DNA of 64,000 nucleotides from Flavobacteriales bacterium (GCA_020635655.1 JACJZI010000002.1:124001-188000); one strand, 5' to 3'. Shown: positions 54,083 to 62,985, numbered from the stretch's first letter. Notes: a model not told the origin generated them from the letters alone. Numbers and translations: made by a program.

Positions 54083-56239
54083 TTAGTGTTCATTGGTCAC
54101 GACCAGGAGGCGGTTGAAGATGTTCCAGTTGTCGTCACCGGTGTTCTGCACTTGGAATTGCAGGTTCACGCTACCGGTGCAGGGGGCCTCCCACACATCG
54201 AGATAGCTGATCGGCATCGGCCGGCCATGCTCCGTTACATCAAGGGGCGGGCGATAGGTCAGCAGGGCCGTGGTGGTACTTGCGCATCCAGTGATCTGGA
54301 CCCTGTATTGAAAGTCATCGATGCCGGACCCCCCGCCCAAGTAACACATGGTCTGGGCCTGGATCATCAGCCGGTCCCCGGTGGTCACAGCCTGGGCCAC
54401 TGTGTTCGTCGCATTCTTCCAACCACTATTGCCAGCATATGAATTGGGTGCCGCCGTCTTGGCGTAGCCCATCGGTGGTGCGGACATGGCGGTCGTCTGG
54501 AAGGTGCCATCGCTGAAATGGATCGTGTCCACCTGGTCGAACTGAACATTCCCATCCGCGTTGACCGACAAGATGGAGACGGACGCAGCTACACAGCTAT
54601 TGGTGATATTGGTTCCGAACAGCATGTCGTGTGTGCTGGAGGTAGCCGCCCGCCCCCCAGCGTATGGGTCAAAATGGTTCGTCCGCCAGAGAAATGAGTC
54701 GGCAGATGCCAGCTCTACGGTGTAGACCAAGTTCTCATTGACCGGGACCAGATCGGTCAACGTGATGGTGTTCCAACCGTTCACGGAGGTGCTCAGCGAC
54801 TGGGAGTGGAGCAATGCGCCCGTGTTCCCTTCCCCGCTATAAATGCTCAGTGTACCGGATGTCATGGTGTAGAAACCGCCCCTCCAACTAACGGAGTTCA
54901 GGTCTCCGGAACTGTTCGCCGTGAACGACTGCCAGGTGGCGGTCGTGTTGATCTCGGAGGTCCAGGCCGCCGAATAACCTGCAGAGTTGTCATCCGCCTG
55001 TGGAATGCAGGTTGTACTGGAGATCCCCGATCCGGCGGATAAGTTCCGCAATCCGCTCAGGTCCACCTTCAGCGTTCCGCCAGCATCGGTGATGGCCAGG
55101 CTATCGCCATCCAGGGCAAGCGCCGTGTTCAATTCGTTGGTGGGATCGACATCCGTAGGCGCCGTGCTCATGGACGTGCCATCGCTGAAGTGGATCGTGT
55201 CCACCTGGCTCAGCTGCACGCCACCGTCCGGATCCACCTGCAGCAGGTCGACCGTCCCGGCAACGCACACATTGGTCACGGTCGTCCTGAATTTCTGGTC
55301 CGTGATGGGGCCTTCGCTGGATCGGCCTTCTGTGTATGTTTCCGCATTGTTCTGGACCCAGATGAAGTTCGTTGGCGAGATCAATTCCATGGTGTAGACA
55401 GCACTCGCCACAACGGGGATGGGTGTGGCCAATGTGGCGGTGTTCCATCCGGTCACCGTGGGCCCGAGGGGCTGGGTCAACAGCAGCGTTCCGCCGTTGC
55501 CTTCACCACTGTATATGTTCAGTGTTCCAGTGGTCATATGAAAGTAGATCTCATACCAACTCACATCCACCAGGTCGCCGGTGCTATGCACGGTGAACGA
55601 TTGCCAATAGCTGGTCTGGACGCTTCCCCCGTTAGCACCGGAGGTATACTGTGCGGAGAGGTCATCCGGCTGGGGCATGCATCCTGGGCCTGTGATCCCC
55701 GAGCCGGGTGCGAGGTTCCGCAATCCGCTCAGGTCCACCTTCAGCGTTCCACCGCCGTCGGTGATGGCCAGGCTGTCACCGTCCAGGGCAAGGACCGTGT
55801 TCACTTCGTTTGTAGGGTCGGCATCGGCGTCGTCCTTGTCGGCCACGGTGGCCGCGTGCAGGGCGTAGGGCACGCTGCGCAGCTGCTGCGTACCGAGTTC
55901 GGTGTAGCTGGAACCACCGGCGGGGTCCATCTCCACCTTCAGGTACATCGGGTTGTTCGCCCAATCCACGGACCCGAGCGTGCCGATCACCGGCGTTCCA
56001 TTGCCCACGACCAGGTCCACCAGGCCCAATGCGTTGGTGACCACAGTGTGGGTCTCCTGGTAGATGGCCGGGTCCGTCACCACGTAGTGCAAGCCCATGC
56101 GGAAGCTCACCGGGGCGTTCGCGATGGGATCGCCGTTGGCGTCGCGCACCACGGCCTGGTAGTTGAAGCCCTGGGGGGCCTGGGCCTGCGTAGCGACCCC
56201 GAGCAGGAGGAAAAGGAAGGGAAGGAAGGAACGTTTCAT
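54083..56239 (-). CDS. secreted repeat protein, function unknown
   Basis: The 718-residue protein has a signal peptide (MKRSFLPFLFLLLGVATQAQ) and an N-terminal domain (QGFNYQAVVRDANGDPIANAPVSFR) found at the start of many Bacteroidota secreted proteins. Two internal repeats of ~210 residues follow. Each has ALDGDSLAIT, then KVDLSGLRNL, then a jelly-roll-like domain (TGTLNIYSGEGNGGTLL / SGTLSIYSGEGNTGALL) and VDTIHFSDGT. The C-terminal ~110 residues are a separate beta domain. No T9SS tail was found. It probably sits on or outside the outer membrane. A pair of 21-bp direct repeats lies 53 bases upstream. Confidence 0.82.
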   Translation of the reverse strand: MKRSFLPFLFLLLGVATQAQAPQGFNYQAVVRDANGDPIANAPVSFRMGLHYVVTDPAIYQETHTVVTNALGLVDLVVGNGTPVIGTLGSVDWANNPMYLKVEMDPAGGSSYTELGTQQLRSVPYALHAATVADKDDADADPTNEVNTVLALDGDSLAITDGGGTLKVDLSGLRNLAPGSGITGPGCMPQPDDLSAQYTSGANGGSVQTSYWQSFTVHSTGDLVDVSWYEIYFHMTTGTLNIYSGEGNGGTLLLTQPLGPTVTGWNTATLATPIPVVASAVYTMELISPTNFIWVQNNAETYTEGRSSEGPITDQKFRTTVTNVCVAGTVDLLQVDPDGGVQLSQVDTIHFSDGTSMSTAPTDVDPTNELNTALALDGDSLAITDAGGTLKVDLSGLRNLSAGSGISSTTCIPQADDNSAGYSAAWTSEINTTATWQSFTANSSGDLNSVSWRGGFYTMTSGTLSIYSGEGNTGALLHSQSLSTSVNGWNTITLTDLVPVNENLVYTVELASADSFLWRTNHFDPYAGGRAATSSTHDMLFGTNITNSCVAASVSILSVNADGNVQFDQVDTIHFSDGTFQTTAMSAPPMGYAKTAAPNSYAGNSGWKNATNTVAQAVTTGDRLMIQAQTMCYLGGGSGIDDFQYRVQITGCASTTTALLTYRPPLDVTEHGRPMPISYLDVWEAPCTGSVNLQFQVQNTGDDNWNIFNRLLVVTNEH

Positions 56240-56291
56240 GGCAGAGGTTTTTGAGGTTGCGAATGCAAGTGTCCAACCTCTGGCCCCGGAG

Positions 56292-56333
56292 GGCATGGAC
56301 TCATGTTCCAAAGGCATGGACCATTGTTCCATG
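56292..56333 (-). promoter_or_regulatory. two 21-bp direct repeats upstream of the 718-residue secreted protein gene
   Basis: GGCATGGACTCATGTTCCAAA and GGCATGGACCATTGTTCCATG lie head to tail 53 bases before the ATG at 56239, matching the pair at 52081-52122 in sequence, order and distance. The gene for a hybrid AraC-type regulator ends only 38 bases further upstream. Confidence 0.7.
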
Positions 56334-56371
56334 CTTTGTAAACCCCTGAAGGACAGACAAGAAATATCGCT

Positions 56372-59368
56372 TCAGCTGCGGTCCTCACTGGGCGGCGCGC
56401 CGAAGGCCTTGCTGTAGGCCCTGCTGAAATACTGCGGATCGTTGAAGCCGACCGAGTAGGCCACCTCCGAAACGCGCACGGCTGGATCGCGGAGCATCTC
56501 CCTGGCCTTCACCAACCGCAGGTGACGTATGTAGTTGGCAGGGCTCTCGCCGGTGAGCGCCTTGATCTTGCGGAAGAACTGGGTACGGCTAAGGCCCAGC
56601 GCCGTGGCGATCTCATTGGCGCCGAGTTCACTGTTGTCCAACTGGCTCTCCAACAGTTCGCGCACCTTCTGGATGAAGGCGTCCTCGGGCTGGATGTCCA
56701 CATCGGCGACCGGCTCCGGAGGCACCCCCTGCGCATAGCGCGCCTTCCAGCGATCGCGCAGCGCCAGCAGGTTGCCCACGCGCAGTTGCAATTCCTCCGC
56801 GTGGAAGGGCTTGGAGAGGTAATCGTCCGCGCCGCGCTTCAAGCCGCTGATGCGGTCCTCCACCTGGGAACGCGCTGTGAGGAGCACGACCGGAATGTGG
56901 CTCGTGCGTTCATCCGCCTTCAGCTCAGCCACCAGGGCGAAGCCGTCCTTCAATGGCATCATCACATCGCTCACCACGATGTCGGGCACCAGTTCCACGG
57001 CCCTCTCCACACCGAGCTGACCGTTCTCCGCGAAGGCCACGCGATAGGCATCGCCCAGGCTTTGGGCGATGTGCTCGGCCATGTCCGCATTGTCCTCCAC
57101 CACGAGGACCAGTGTCCGCTCATCGGCTTCATCAACTTCACCGTTCTCCGAAAGGACCGGCGTCTGGGTGACGACCGCTGGTGCGATCGGCTGATCCGGC
57201 ACGGTCACCACCGCGGCGTTGCGTGTCGCGGGCAGCTCGACGGTGAAGGTGCTGCCGACATCGAGGGTGCTTTCCACGGAGATACGGCCACCGAGGGATC
57301 GCACGAGCTCCTGCGTGAGCGCGAGTCCCACGCCCGTCCCCATCTGATCGTCCGGCGTGCGGCTGCTCTGGTAGAAGCGATCGAAGACGTGCGGCAGGTC
57401 CGCCGGCGGGATGCCGATGCCGGTGTCCGTGAAGCGCATGCGGAAGCGCCGTTCATCGGCTTCGAGCTGCAGGTCGAGCCGTCCACCTGCAGGCGTGAAC
57501 TTGATCGCGTTGCTCACCAGGTTATGCACCACCTTGGTCAGCTTCTCGCGGTCCAGGTCCATGAGGAAGGTCTCCGGCTCCGCACGCATGTCCATCGTCA
57601 CGCCTTTGGCCTCGGCCAATGAGTAGAGCGATCGGTACAAGTGACCGACGACCGCCATCGCGTCGGCCTGCACGATGGTGCTCTTCAGTTTCCCGGCCTC
57701 CAGCTTGTTCAGGTCGAGGATCTGGTCGATGAGGGCGAGCAGGCGCTGGCCGTTCTGCAGGATCAGATCGGTGTCTTTCTCGGCATCCTTGTCCGGTGTA
57801 GTGGCGAGGGCCTTCTTGCGGCGTTCCGCAGGACCGAGGATCAAGGTGAGCGGCGTGCGGAACTCGTGGGAGATGTTGGTGAAGAAGCGGTTCTTCAGTT
57901 CGTCGAGCTCTGCCAGCTTGGATGCGCTGGCCTCGATGATGGCCTTCTGCTTACGCGTGGTCCGGTAGCGGTCCCAGGCGAAGGCCCCGAACGCGAGCAG
58001 CAGCACCAGGCCGCCAAGAAGGAATCCACGCGTGCGTTGGGCGTTCGTCAATCGCTCGGCCTGGATGGTACGTTCCTGGGCGAAGGCCAGGCTGTCGGCG
58101 GCTTGTTTGGATCGGTAGGTGTACGCGTACTGATCGCGCAGGGCGGCGCGTACCAGGGCCTCATCCTTGATCGAAGCGGCCGTCTCCTCCGCCAGTTCGT
58201 TCATGGCCAGCGCTTCCCGGAAGCGGCCCTGCTCCTTGTAGAGCGCATGCAGGCCCCTGGCCGCGGTGGACTTCGCATCCACGATCCCCAGGGCGGTCGC
58301 CTGTCCGAGCGCCCGCTGGTAGAGCTTCTCCGCATCGGCGCTCCGTCCCTGCGCAAGCCGGCCCCGGGCCAGGGCGTTCAAGGCGTGGACCAGCAGGCCA
58401 TCGTATCCGGCTGAATCATCAATGGCCACGCTGCGTTCCAGGTGCATGATGGCCTCCTCCGTGCGGCCAGTTTCCAACAGAAAGAGCCCCAGCCCGCGGG
58501 AAGAATTCGACATGCTTCGGACATCGCCGACCCGGGTGAGCAGATCCAGCGATAGCGTGCTCAGCCGGATGGCCTCATCGATGTGGCCGATCGATGCCTG
58601 GGTCGAGGCCAGGCTCTCGTAGACGACCCCCAGGCTACGGTCATCACCGAGCTTCTCGTAGATCGCGGCCGCCTTTTCACGAAGGTCCAATGCACCGGCC
58701 GTGTCCCCCAGGAAGACGTACACGTCCGCCAACGGTGCGTATGCCTTGGCCAGGCCACCCTCATCGTTCATGGCTTTCCGCAATTCGATGGCCCGATACA
58801 GGTTCTCCGATGCTTTGCCCACGAGGCCGAGGTCCTGATAGGCGATCCCGATGTTCGTGAGGTTGCTGGCCATCAGCACGCTGTCGCCGAGTTGCCGGCC
58901 CAGGTCCAGGCTCTCTTCGTACGCGGCGATGGCCTTGTCCAGGTCGCCCTGGTCCGCATACATGTTGCCCAGATTGCTTTGAAGTCCGGCCAGGTGGCTC
59001 AGCTGCCCCAGGGAACGGCGGATCGAAATGCACTGCTCGATCAGGACGATGGCGCTGTCCAGATCGCCGCGCACCGCGAGGGAGATCGCCTTGATGTTCA
59101 TCGCGTGCGCCTGCCATGCCCGGGAGCCTGAGGCCCTGGCTTCATCGAACAGCAGCCCGGCCAGCAACTCCGCACTATCGGGCTTGGAGTACATGTACTC
59201 CTCCCAGATCAGGTTCGAGAAGGTCTGCCACCGCACCGTGTCCTGAAGGGATCTGTCCGCCCAGATGTGTCGCAGGTTGTCGGCGTTGGACTGCGCCCGG
59301 GCCTCGGGCCGGAAGCCCGACCAGCAGAGCACCAACAACAGGGCGCAGGCACGGCATCTTCCCGACAT
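56372..59368 (-). CDS. hybrid two-component sensor/regulator (TPR-histidine kinase-receiver-AraC)
   Basis: The 998-residue protein has a signal peptide, a TPR-rich periplasmic region (about 25-440) and one membrane helix (GFLLGGLVLLLAFGAFAW, near 475). A histidine kinase follows: H box FFTNISHEFRTPLTLILGP near 530, N box VVHNLVSNAIKFTPAGG, G boxes DTGIGIPPADL and GTGVGLALT. Next come a receiver domain (phospho-Asp in IVVSDVMMPLKDG near 810) and a C-terminal AraC HTH pair (about 895-998, ALGLSRTQFFRKIKALTG and VAYSVGFNDPQYFSRAYSKAFG). It senses an extracytoplasmic signal and regulates genes directly. The adjacent 21-bp repeats are candidate targets. A TATTTTCG box ends 4 bases before the ATG. 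Confidence 0.93.
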   Translation of the reverse strand: MSGRCRACALLLVLCWSGFRPEARAQSNADNLRHIWADRSLQDTVRWQTFSNLIWEEYMYSKPDSAELLAGLLFDEARASGSRAWQAHAMNIKAISLAVRGDLDSAIVLIEQCISIRRSLGQLSHLAGLQSNLGNMYADQGDLDKAIAAYEESLDLGRQLGDSVLMASNLTNIGIAYQDLGLVGKASENLYRAIELRKAMNDEGGLAKAYAPLADVYVFLGDTAGALDLREKAAAIYEKLGDDRSLGVVYESLASTQASIGHIDEAIRLSTLSLDLLTRVGDVRSMSNSSRGLGLFLLETGRTEEAIMHLERSVAIDDSAGYDGLLVHALNALARGRLAQGRSADAEKLYQRALGQATALGIVDAKSTAARGLHALYKEQGRFREALAMNELAEETAASIKDEALVRAALRDQYAYTYRSKQAADSLAFAQERTIQAERLTNAQRTRGFLLGGLVLLLAFGAFAWDRYRTTRKQKAIIEASASKLAELDELKNRFFTNISHEFRTPLTLILGPAERRKKALATTPDKDAEKDTDLILQNGQRLLALIDQILDLNKLEAGKLKSTIVQADAMAVVGHLYRSLYSLAEAKGVTMDMRAEPETFLMDLDREKLTKVVHNLVSNAIKFTPAGGRLDLQLEADERRFRMRFTDTGIGIPPADLPHVFDRFYQSSRTPDDQMGTGVGLALTQELVRSLGGRISVESTLDVGSTFTVELPATRNAAVVTVPDQPIAPAVVTQTPVLSENGEVDEADERTLVLVVEDNADMAEHIAQSLGDAYRVAFAENGQLGVERAVELVPDIVVSDVMMPLKDGFALVAELKADERTSHIPVVLLTARSQVEDRISGLKRGADDYLSKPFHAEELQLRVGNLLALRDRWKARYAQGVPPEPVADVDIQPEDAFIQKVRELLESQLDNSELGANEIATALGLSRTQFFRKIKALTGESPANYIRHLRLVKAREMLRDPAVRVSEVAYSVGFNDPQYFSRAYSKAFGAPPSEDRS

Positions 59369-59493
59369 GGACCGAAAATAGGACGATGGTCGATAGCGGA
59401 TGAGCCCGCTGGCAAGCACGGCCGCTTTGGGCATCACTCGACCACCCCCGGCGCGGATCGGTGATCCGTGCCCGTCCCTCTTCGCCTCGCTTA

Positions 59494-59565
59494 CCGGAGC
59501 GGTCCACCGGCCCACCCCTTACCAAGAGCGACCGATCGTGTTGATCTACCGGTGGACCGCTCCGG
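59494..59565. repeat. long hairpin element, copy 2
   Basis: A perfect 17-bp inverted repeat (CCGGAGCGGTCCACCGG with its reverse complement at 59549-59565) encloses 38 bases. The loop CCCACCCCTTACCAAGAGCG and more is shared with copy 1 (46713-46777) in the same orientation. Like copy 1 it lies immediately past the stop of a C-terminal module, here only a fragment. Confidence 0.87.
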
Positions 59566-59566
59566 G

Positions 59567-59617
59567 CTAGGGCAATTGCTCCATTCGTGTGGCCGTGGGC
59601 ACCGTTCCGCAGATGTT
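59567..59617 (-). pseudogene. 3' remnant of a dockerin-like C-terminal module
   Basis: The minus strand reads NICGTVPTATRMEQLP then stop. Compare NIGGTVPTATRTEQLP at the end of the gene at 24881 and NIGGTIPTATRNEQMP at the end of the gene at 52027. No upstream coding sequence of the module is present; homology stops at 59617, just before a terminator. It is a broken or duplicated gene end. Confidence 0.8.
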
Positions 59618-59625
59618 ACCCAAAG

Positions 59626-59660
59626 CAAAAAACCCCGGCCGAGGCACCGGGGTTTTCGCT
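59626..59660. terminator. bidirectional rho-independent terminator
   Basis: AAAACCCCGG (59629-59638) pairs with CCGGGGTTTT (59647-59656) around an 8-base loop. A-runs and T-runs flank the stem, so it can work on both strands. On the minus strand it lies about 31 bases past a TGA at 59691-59693. Confidence 0.82.
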
Positions 59661-60025
59661 TGAAGAGAAATAGACGAAGAGGCGTCCTGCTCAGGCGGCG
59701 CGGCCCATGGCCGGGCCGCTCGATGCCTTCACCGGCCACGCCGATGACGCTCACGCAGAACCAGTAGGCCTTGAAGCTCTCCAGGCTGTCCACCAGATGG
59801 GTGATGCGCGTGGTGCAAAGGCCCATGCGGAAGGGGGTTCCGACACCGGGCCTTCTTATGCGGTTCCCGCATAGATCATCCGCGTATCCGGGCCTACCCA
59901 TGGCGCATTGGGCTTCCGATCATCCGGTTTCCGCATAGTCCAGTTTATTTTCAGGAGAAGGCAGTATGTGGGTGTGGGGCAGGCCTTGTCGACGGACCGA
60001 CCCGCCCTTGTTGACCCGGGAGTGA
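59661..60025. other. gap with possible gene remnant
   Basis: No intact gene. On the minus strand a short stretch from about 59826 (GLCTTRITHLVDSLESFKAYW) looks protein-like. A second frame ends VKASSGPAMGRAA at the TGA 59691-59693, followed at the normal distance by a terminator. This could be the frameshifted 3' end of a lost gene, but I do not recognise it. Confidence 0.35.
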
Positions 60026-60440
60026 TGCAGCTTGTAAGGACCACCACTGCAGTATGTGCCCACGACCCATGCAGTATGTAAGGACCACCACTGCAGTATG
60101 TGCCCACGACCCATGCAGTATGTAAGGACCACCACTGCAGTATGTGCCCACGACCCATGCAGTATGTAAGGACCACCACTGCAGTATGTGCCCACGACCC
60201 ATGCAGTATGTAAGGACCACCACTGCAGTATGTGCCCACGACCCATGCAGTATGTAAGGACCACCACTGCAGCATGTGTCCACGACCCATGCAGTATGTA
60301 AGGACCACCACTGCAGTATGTGCCCACGACCCATGCAGTATGTGTGGACCACCACTGCAGTATGTGCCCACGACCCATGCAGCGTGTATGGACCACTACT
60401 GCATCATGTCCGCATGACCACTGCAGTACGTGCACACCAC
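60026..60440. repeat. 22/44-bp tandem minisatellite
   Basis: About 19 tandem units of 22 bp start at 60026 + 22n with TGCAGTATGT. Two unit types alternate: one continues AAGGACCACCAC, the other GCCCACGACCCA, giving a 44-bp higher-order period. The central units are identical, while the last four are diverged. Unit ends contain CTGCAG or ATGCAG. There are no unique spacers, so it is not CRISPR. Because 44 is not a multiple of 3, all frames stay open and produce spurious 130-171-codon frames. Confidence 0.93.
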
Positions 60441-60589
60441 TGCCGCATCAGGTGCGCATCCCTTCTCCAGCATGGACACGGTCGCCATGCCTTGCGCACA
60501 AGGCGATGCTCCAGGACCGGCACGGTAAGCCTTTCGCATGCGGCACCGCCCACCATCAGGCGGCAGGGCGCCTACCGCATGCCGGACCG

Positions 60590-60883
60590 CTACACCGTGT
60601 CCGCCTCCGGGGCCGGGTCGTCCTGGGGTGGCCGTGTGGACGGGTTGGAGGTGAAGGTGATCGTGATGGACCCCTCCGCACCGATCAGGTCGTCCAGGCG
60701 GCAGTTCAACGCGCGGCACAGGCGCTCCACCTCCACGGAGGGCACCTTTCGTTGCCCGGTCTCCAGGGCACTCACGTGCGTCTGCGACAGACCGATCGCC
60801 ATGCCCATCTCCTTCTGTGACAGGCCACGCAGCCTGCGCAGCAACTCCACCCGTTTCCCGCTCATGCGTCTTGTATGATCCAT
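60590..60883 (-). CDS. XRE-family HTH regulator
   Basis: The 97-residue protein has a lambda-repressor-type HTH (about residues 8-62): RVELLRRLRGLSQKEMGMAIGLSQTHVSALETGQR, with the recognition helix in SQTHVSALE. It has an acidic, Pro-rich C-terminal tail. An alternative start at 60865 gives MSGKRVELL. It is read away from darT, 408 bases from it, and may control the toxin-antitoxin operon or other island genes. Confidence 0.88.
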   Translation of the reverse strand: MDHTRRMSGKRVELLRRLRGLSQKEMGMAIGLSQTHVSALETGQRKVPSVEVERLCRALNCRLDDLIGAEGSITITFTSNPSTRPPQDDPAPEADTV

Positions 60884-61291
60884 CCGGCACCCTGCCGGTG
60901 GTGGGCGCCATGTAAGGGCAGGGCCACCATTCCCACCGACGTAGAAACACATACCCAAGGCACGTATTTATTCATACCCCGAACTTTTTTCACCCGGACC
61001 CGGACCCCCTGCCTGCCCTGCCAGGTGCGCAGCAATAGGTCCTCAGGTGGCGGAGCCAACAGGCTTTTTGGCCGCTCCGCGTCCACCGGAACACCTGTGG
61101 CCTCCGGCCACCTTTCCCCTGCCTTTGGCTTTCGGTTCAGGCTGCCGGACGAAAAGCTCCATTCGATGTGGAAGGAGGGGCAGCCGGGTCGCAAGCCTGA
61201 CCATTCGGTATTGGGTCAAGACACGGATCCAAGATCCGCGCCAGTGGGGGGTGTCGCGTCGCGTTGCTCCACTTCCCGCGTAGCTTGCGGC
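60884..61291. other. intergenic region between XRE regulator and darT
   Basis: 408 bases with no supportable gene. A small hairpin GTGGCC-TCC-GGCCAC lies near 61093-61107. The upstream part of the darT reading frame is open here, but it is Arg/Pro/Ser-rich and not protein-like. A promoter for darTG is expected in the last ~100 bases; none is clear. Confidence 0.5.
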
Positions 61292-61939
61292 ATGCCCCCG
61301 AGGCCGGTGAAGATCTGGCTCTACCGCATCGTGCATATTGCCGACCTACCCGCAGTACTTGAGCGGGGACTGTACCCCTGTACGCATCCGGACTGGCAGC
61401 CTCCAACGAAGCGCTTGGGTAGCAAGGACTTGGCCGAGAACAGACGCGTCTACACGCTCGACCCACCCGCCACAGGCACCATCGGTGACCATGTGGCGTT
61501 CTATCTGGGACCGCACAGCCCAATGCTGTACCGGATCATGACCGGCCACAACGTGGCGGAAGCGTTCCCCCAACGGGAGATCATCTATCTGTTGGTATCG
61601 TTCGAAGCGGTCCAAGAGGCTGGGCTGCCATACATCATTGCCGACGGGCACGCCAACCACCGCCTGATCACCCGGCTATTCGATTCCCCGGAGGGGTTCG
61701 CGCATGTGGACTGGGACGTCGTCGGTGATCGCTGGTGGCGGAATTCGGAGGAGGATCGGGACCGCGAGCGTCGCAAGCAGGCGGAATTCCTTGTTCGCGG
61801 CCATATTCCACCGGCCCTTGTGGATGCTATCGGGGTGTACGATCATGAACGATCGGTGGAAGTCGCGGAACTTGTGCGCAAATTCGGCCTTGGAGCCCGA
61901 GTGAAGGTGGACACCGAACACAAGCTCTACTATCCATGA
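61292..61939 (+). CDS. darT: DarT-family DNA ADP-ribosyltransferase toxin
   Basis: The 215-residue DUF4433 protein is predicted to ADP-ribosylate thymidine in single-stranded DNA with NAD+, blocking replication. The N-terminal KIWLYRIVHIADLPAVLERG matches the NAD-binding start of the family. ENRRVY (Arg51/52) aligns with catalytic Arg51 of the Thermus aquaticus enzyme, and KQAEFLV (Glu165) with its Glu160. DHVAFYLGPHSPMLY is the family's central motif. ATG 61292 was chosen because the conserved domain begins 6 residues later. It overlaps darG by 4 bases (ATGA), the usual toxin-antitoxin arrangement. Confidence 0.93.
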   Translation: MPPRPVKIWLYRIVHIADLPAVLERGLYPCTHPDWQPPTKRLGSKDLAENRRVYTLDPPATGTIGDHVAFYLGPHSPMLYRIMTGHNVAEAFPQREIIYLLVSFEAVQEAGLPYIIADGHANHRLITRLFDSPEGFAHVDWDVVGDRWWRNSEEDRDRERRKQAEFLVRGHIPPALVDAIGVYDHERSVEVAELVRKFGLGARVKVDTEHKLYYP

Positions 61940-62985
61940 TCGAGTACACGACCGGCAACCTGCTCGACGCCGATACCGAGGCGCTCGTGAACACGGTGAA
62001 CACGGTGGGCGTCATGGGCAAGGGCATTGCACTGCAGTTCAAGCAGGCCTTCCCGGAGAACTTCAAACGCTACGCCGCTGCGTGCAAGGCCGGTGAACTG
62101 GAGCCGGGCAAATTGCTGTTCACCACGGAGCATACCGTGCAGGGTGATCGCATCATCATCAACTTCCCCACGAAGACCGAGTACTACCGCAAGAGCAAGT
62201 ATGAGTACATCGAAGCCGGACTTGCGACCCTGGCCACGGAACTCCCCGCCCGTGGTATATCCAGTGTGGCGGTGCCTCCCCTGGGCTGCGGACATGGGGG
62301 GCTGAATTGGGAAAAAGTGCGCCGGATGATCGAGGACCATCTGGGCCCGCTGCCCATGCGGGTGGTGGTGTTCGAGCCCAGCGAGGCGGTCAAGGCGGTG
62401 CTGCGCCGGGAGCTTGCCAAGGAGAGCCACCTCACCCCAGCACGGGCCATGCTCCTGAGCGGCCTCTTCTACTATGAGGAGATGGGTGCGGAAGCCAGCC
62501 TCTTTGTCGCCAACAAGGTGGGATTCTTCCTGCAGGGTCTGGGCGAACCACTTCGGTTGAAGTTCGTCGCCCACCACTATGGCCCCTATGCGCCCCAGGT
62601 GGCCCATGTGCTCTACGACCTGAACGGCAAGTACATCAAGGGCATGGAGCAGAAGGACGCCAGGCCCTTCGAACCACTCTACCTGTCCTATGCGCACCGT
62701 GCGGAAGTGGACGCTTTCGTGGAACGCGAACTGAGCCCGCTGCAACGCCAGCGCCTGGAGCGCCTCCGGGGCCTCCTGGCGGATTTCCGCTCGGCTTTCG
62801 CTCTGGAAATGCTCAGTTCCGTGTCGCTCATCCTGCAGCAGCACCCCGGAGCCGGCCTGCCCGCGGTGCTCGATCACTTGCGCCAATGGAGCAGCCGGAA
62901 GGAGAACATGGCGGCGCGGGAAGACCTTGTCACCGCGGCCTATGAGCACCTGCTCGCTTACGGGAACTCCCTGGAGATCGTGTAG
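61936..62985 (+). CDS. darG: DarG macrodomain antitoxin
   Basis: The 349-residue antitoxin removes ADP-ribose from thymidine and also binds the toxin. The macrodomain (1-155) starts MIEYTTGNLL and has the loop NTVGVMGKGIALQFK. Lys80 (FPTKTEYYRKSKYEYIEAGL) corresponds to the catalytic Lys80 of T. aquaticus DarG. The second loop is PPLGCGHGGLNW. The C-terminal domain (about 165-349), with LFYYEEMGAEASLFVANKVGFFLQ, is the toxin-neutralising part found in full-length DarG. All expected parts are intact. Confidence 0.94.
   Translation: MIEYTTGNLLDADTEALVNTVNTVGVMGKGIALQFKQAFPENFKRYAAACKAGELEPGKLLFTTEHTVQGDRIIINFPTKTEYYRKSKYEYIEAGLATLATELPARGISSVAVPPLGCGHGGLNWEKVRRMIEDHLGPLPMRVVVFEPSEAVKAVLRRELAKESHLTPARAMLLSGLFYYEEMGAEASLFVANKVGFFLQGLGEPLRLKFVAHHYGPYAPQVAHVLYDLNGKYIKGMEQKDARPFEPLYLSYAHRAEVDAFVERELSPLQRQRLERLRGLLADFRSAFALEMLSSVSLILQQHPGAGLPAVLDHLRQWSSRKENMAAREDLVTAAYEHLLAYGNSLEIV

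Noticed and set aside
59856..60435. Three overlapping minus-strand frames of 134-171 codons (HTAVVVLTYCMGRGH repeats)
   Set aside because: They arise because the 44-bp minisatellite lacks stop codons in every frame; no start context, and the same peptide appears in all three frames.
60026..60440. CRISPR array
   Set aside because: Repeats are directly adjoining 22-bp units with no unique spacers, and no cas genes are nearby.
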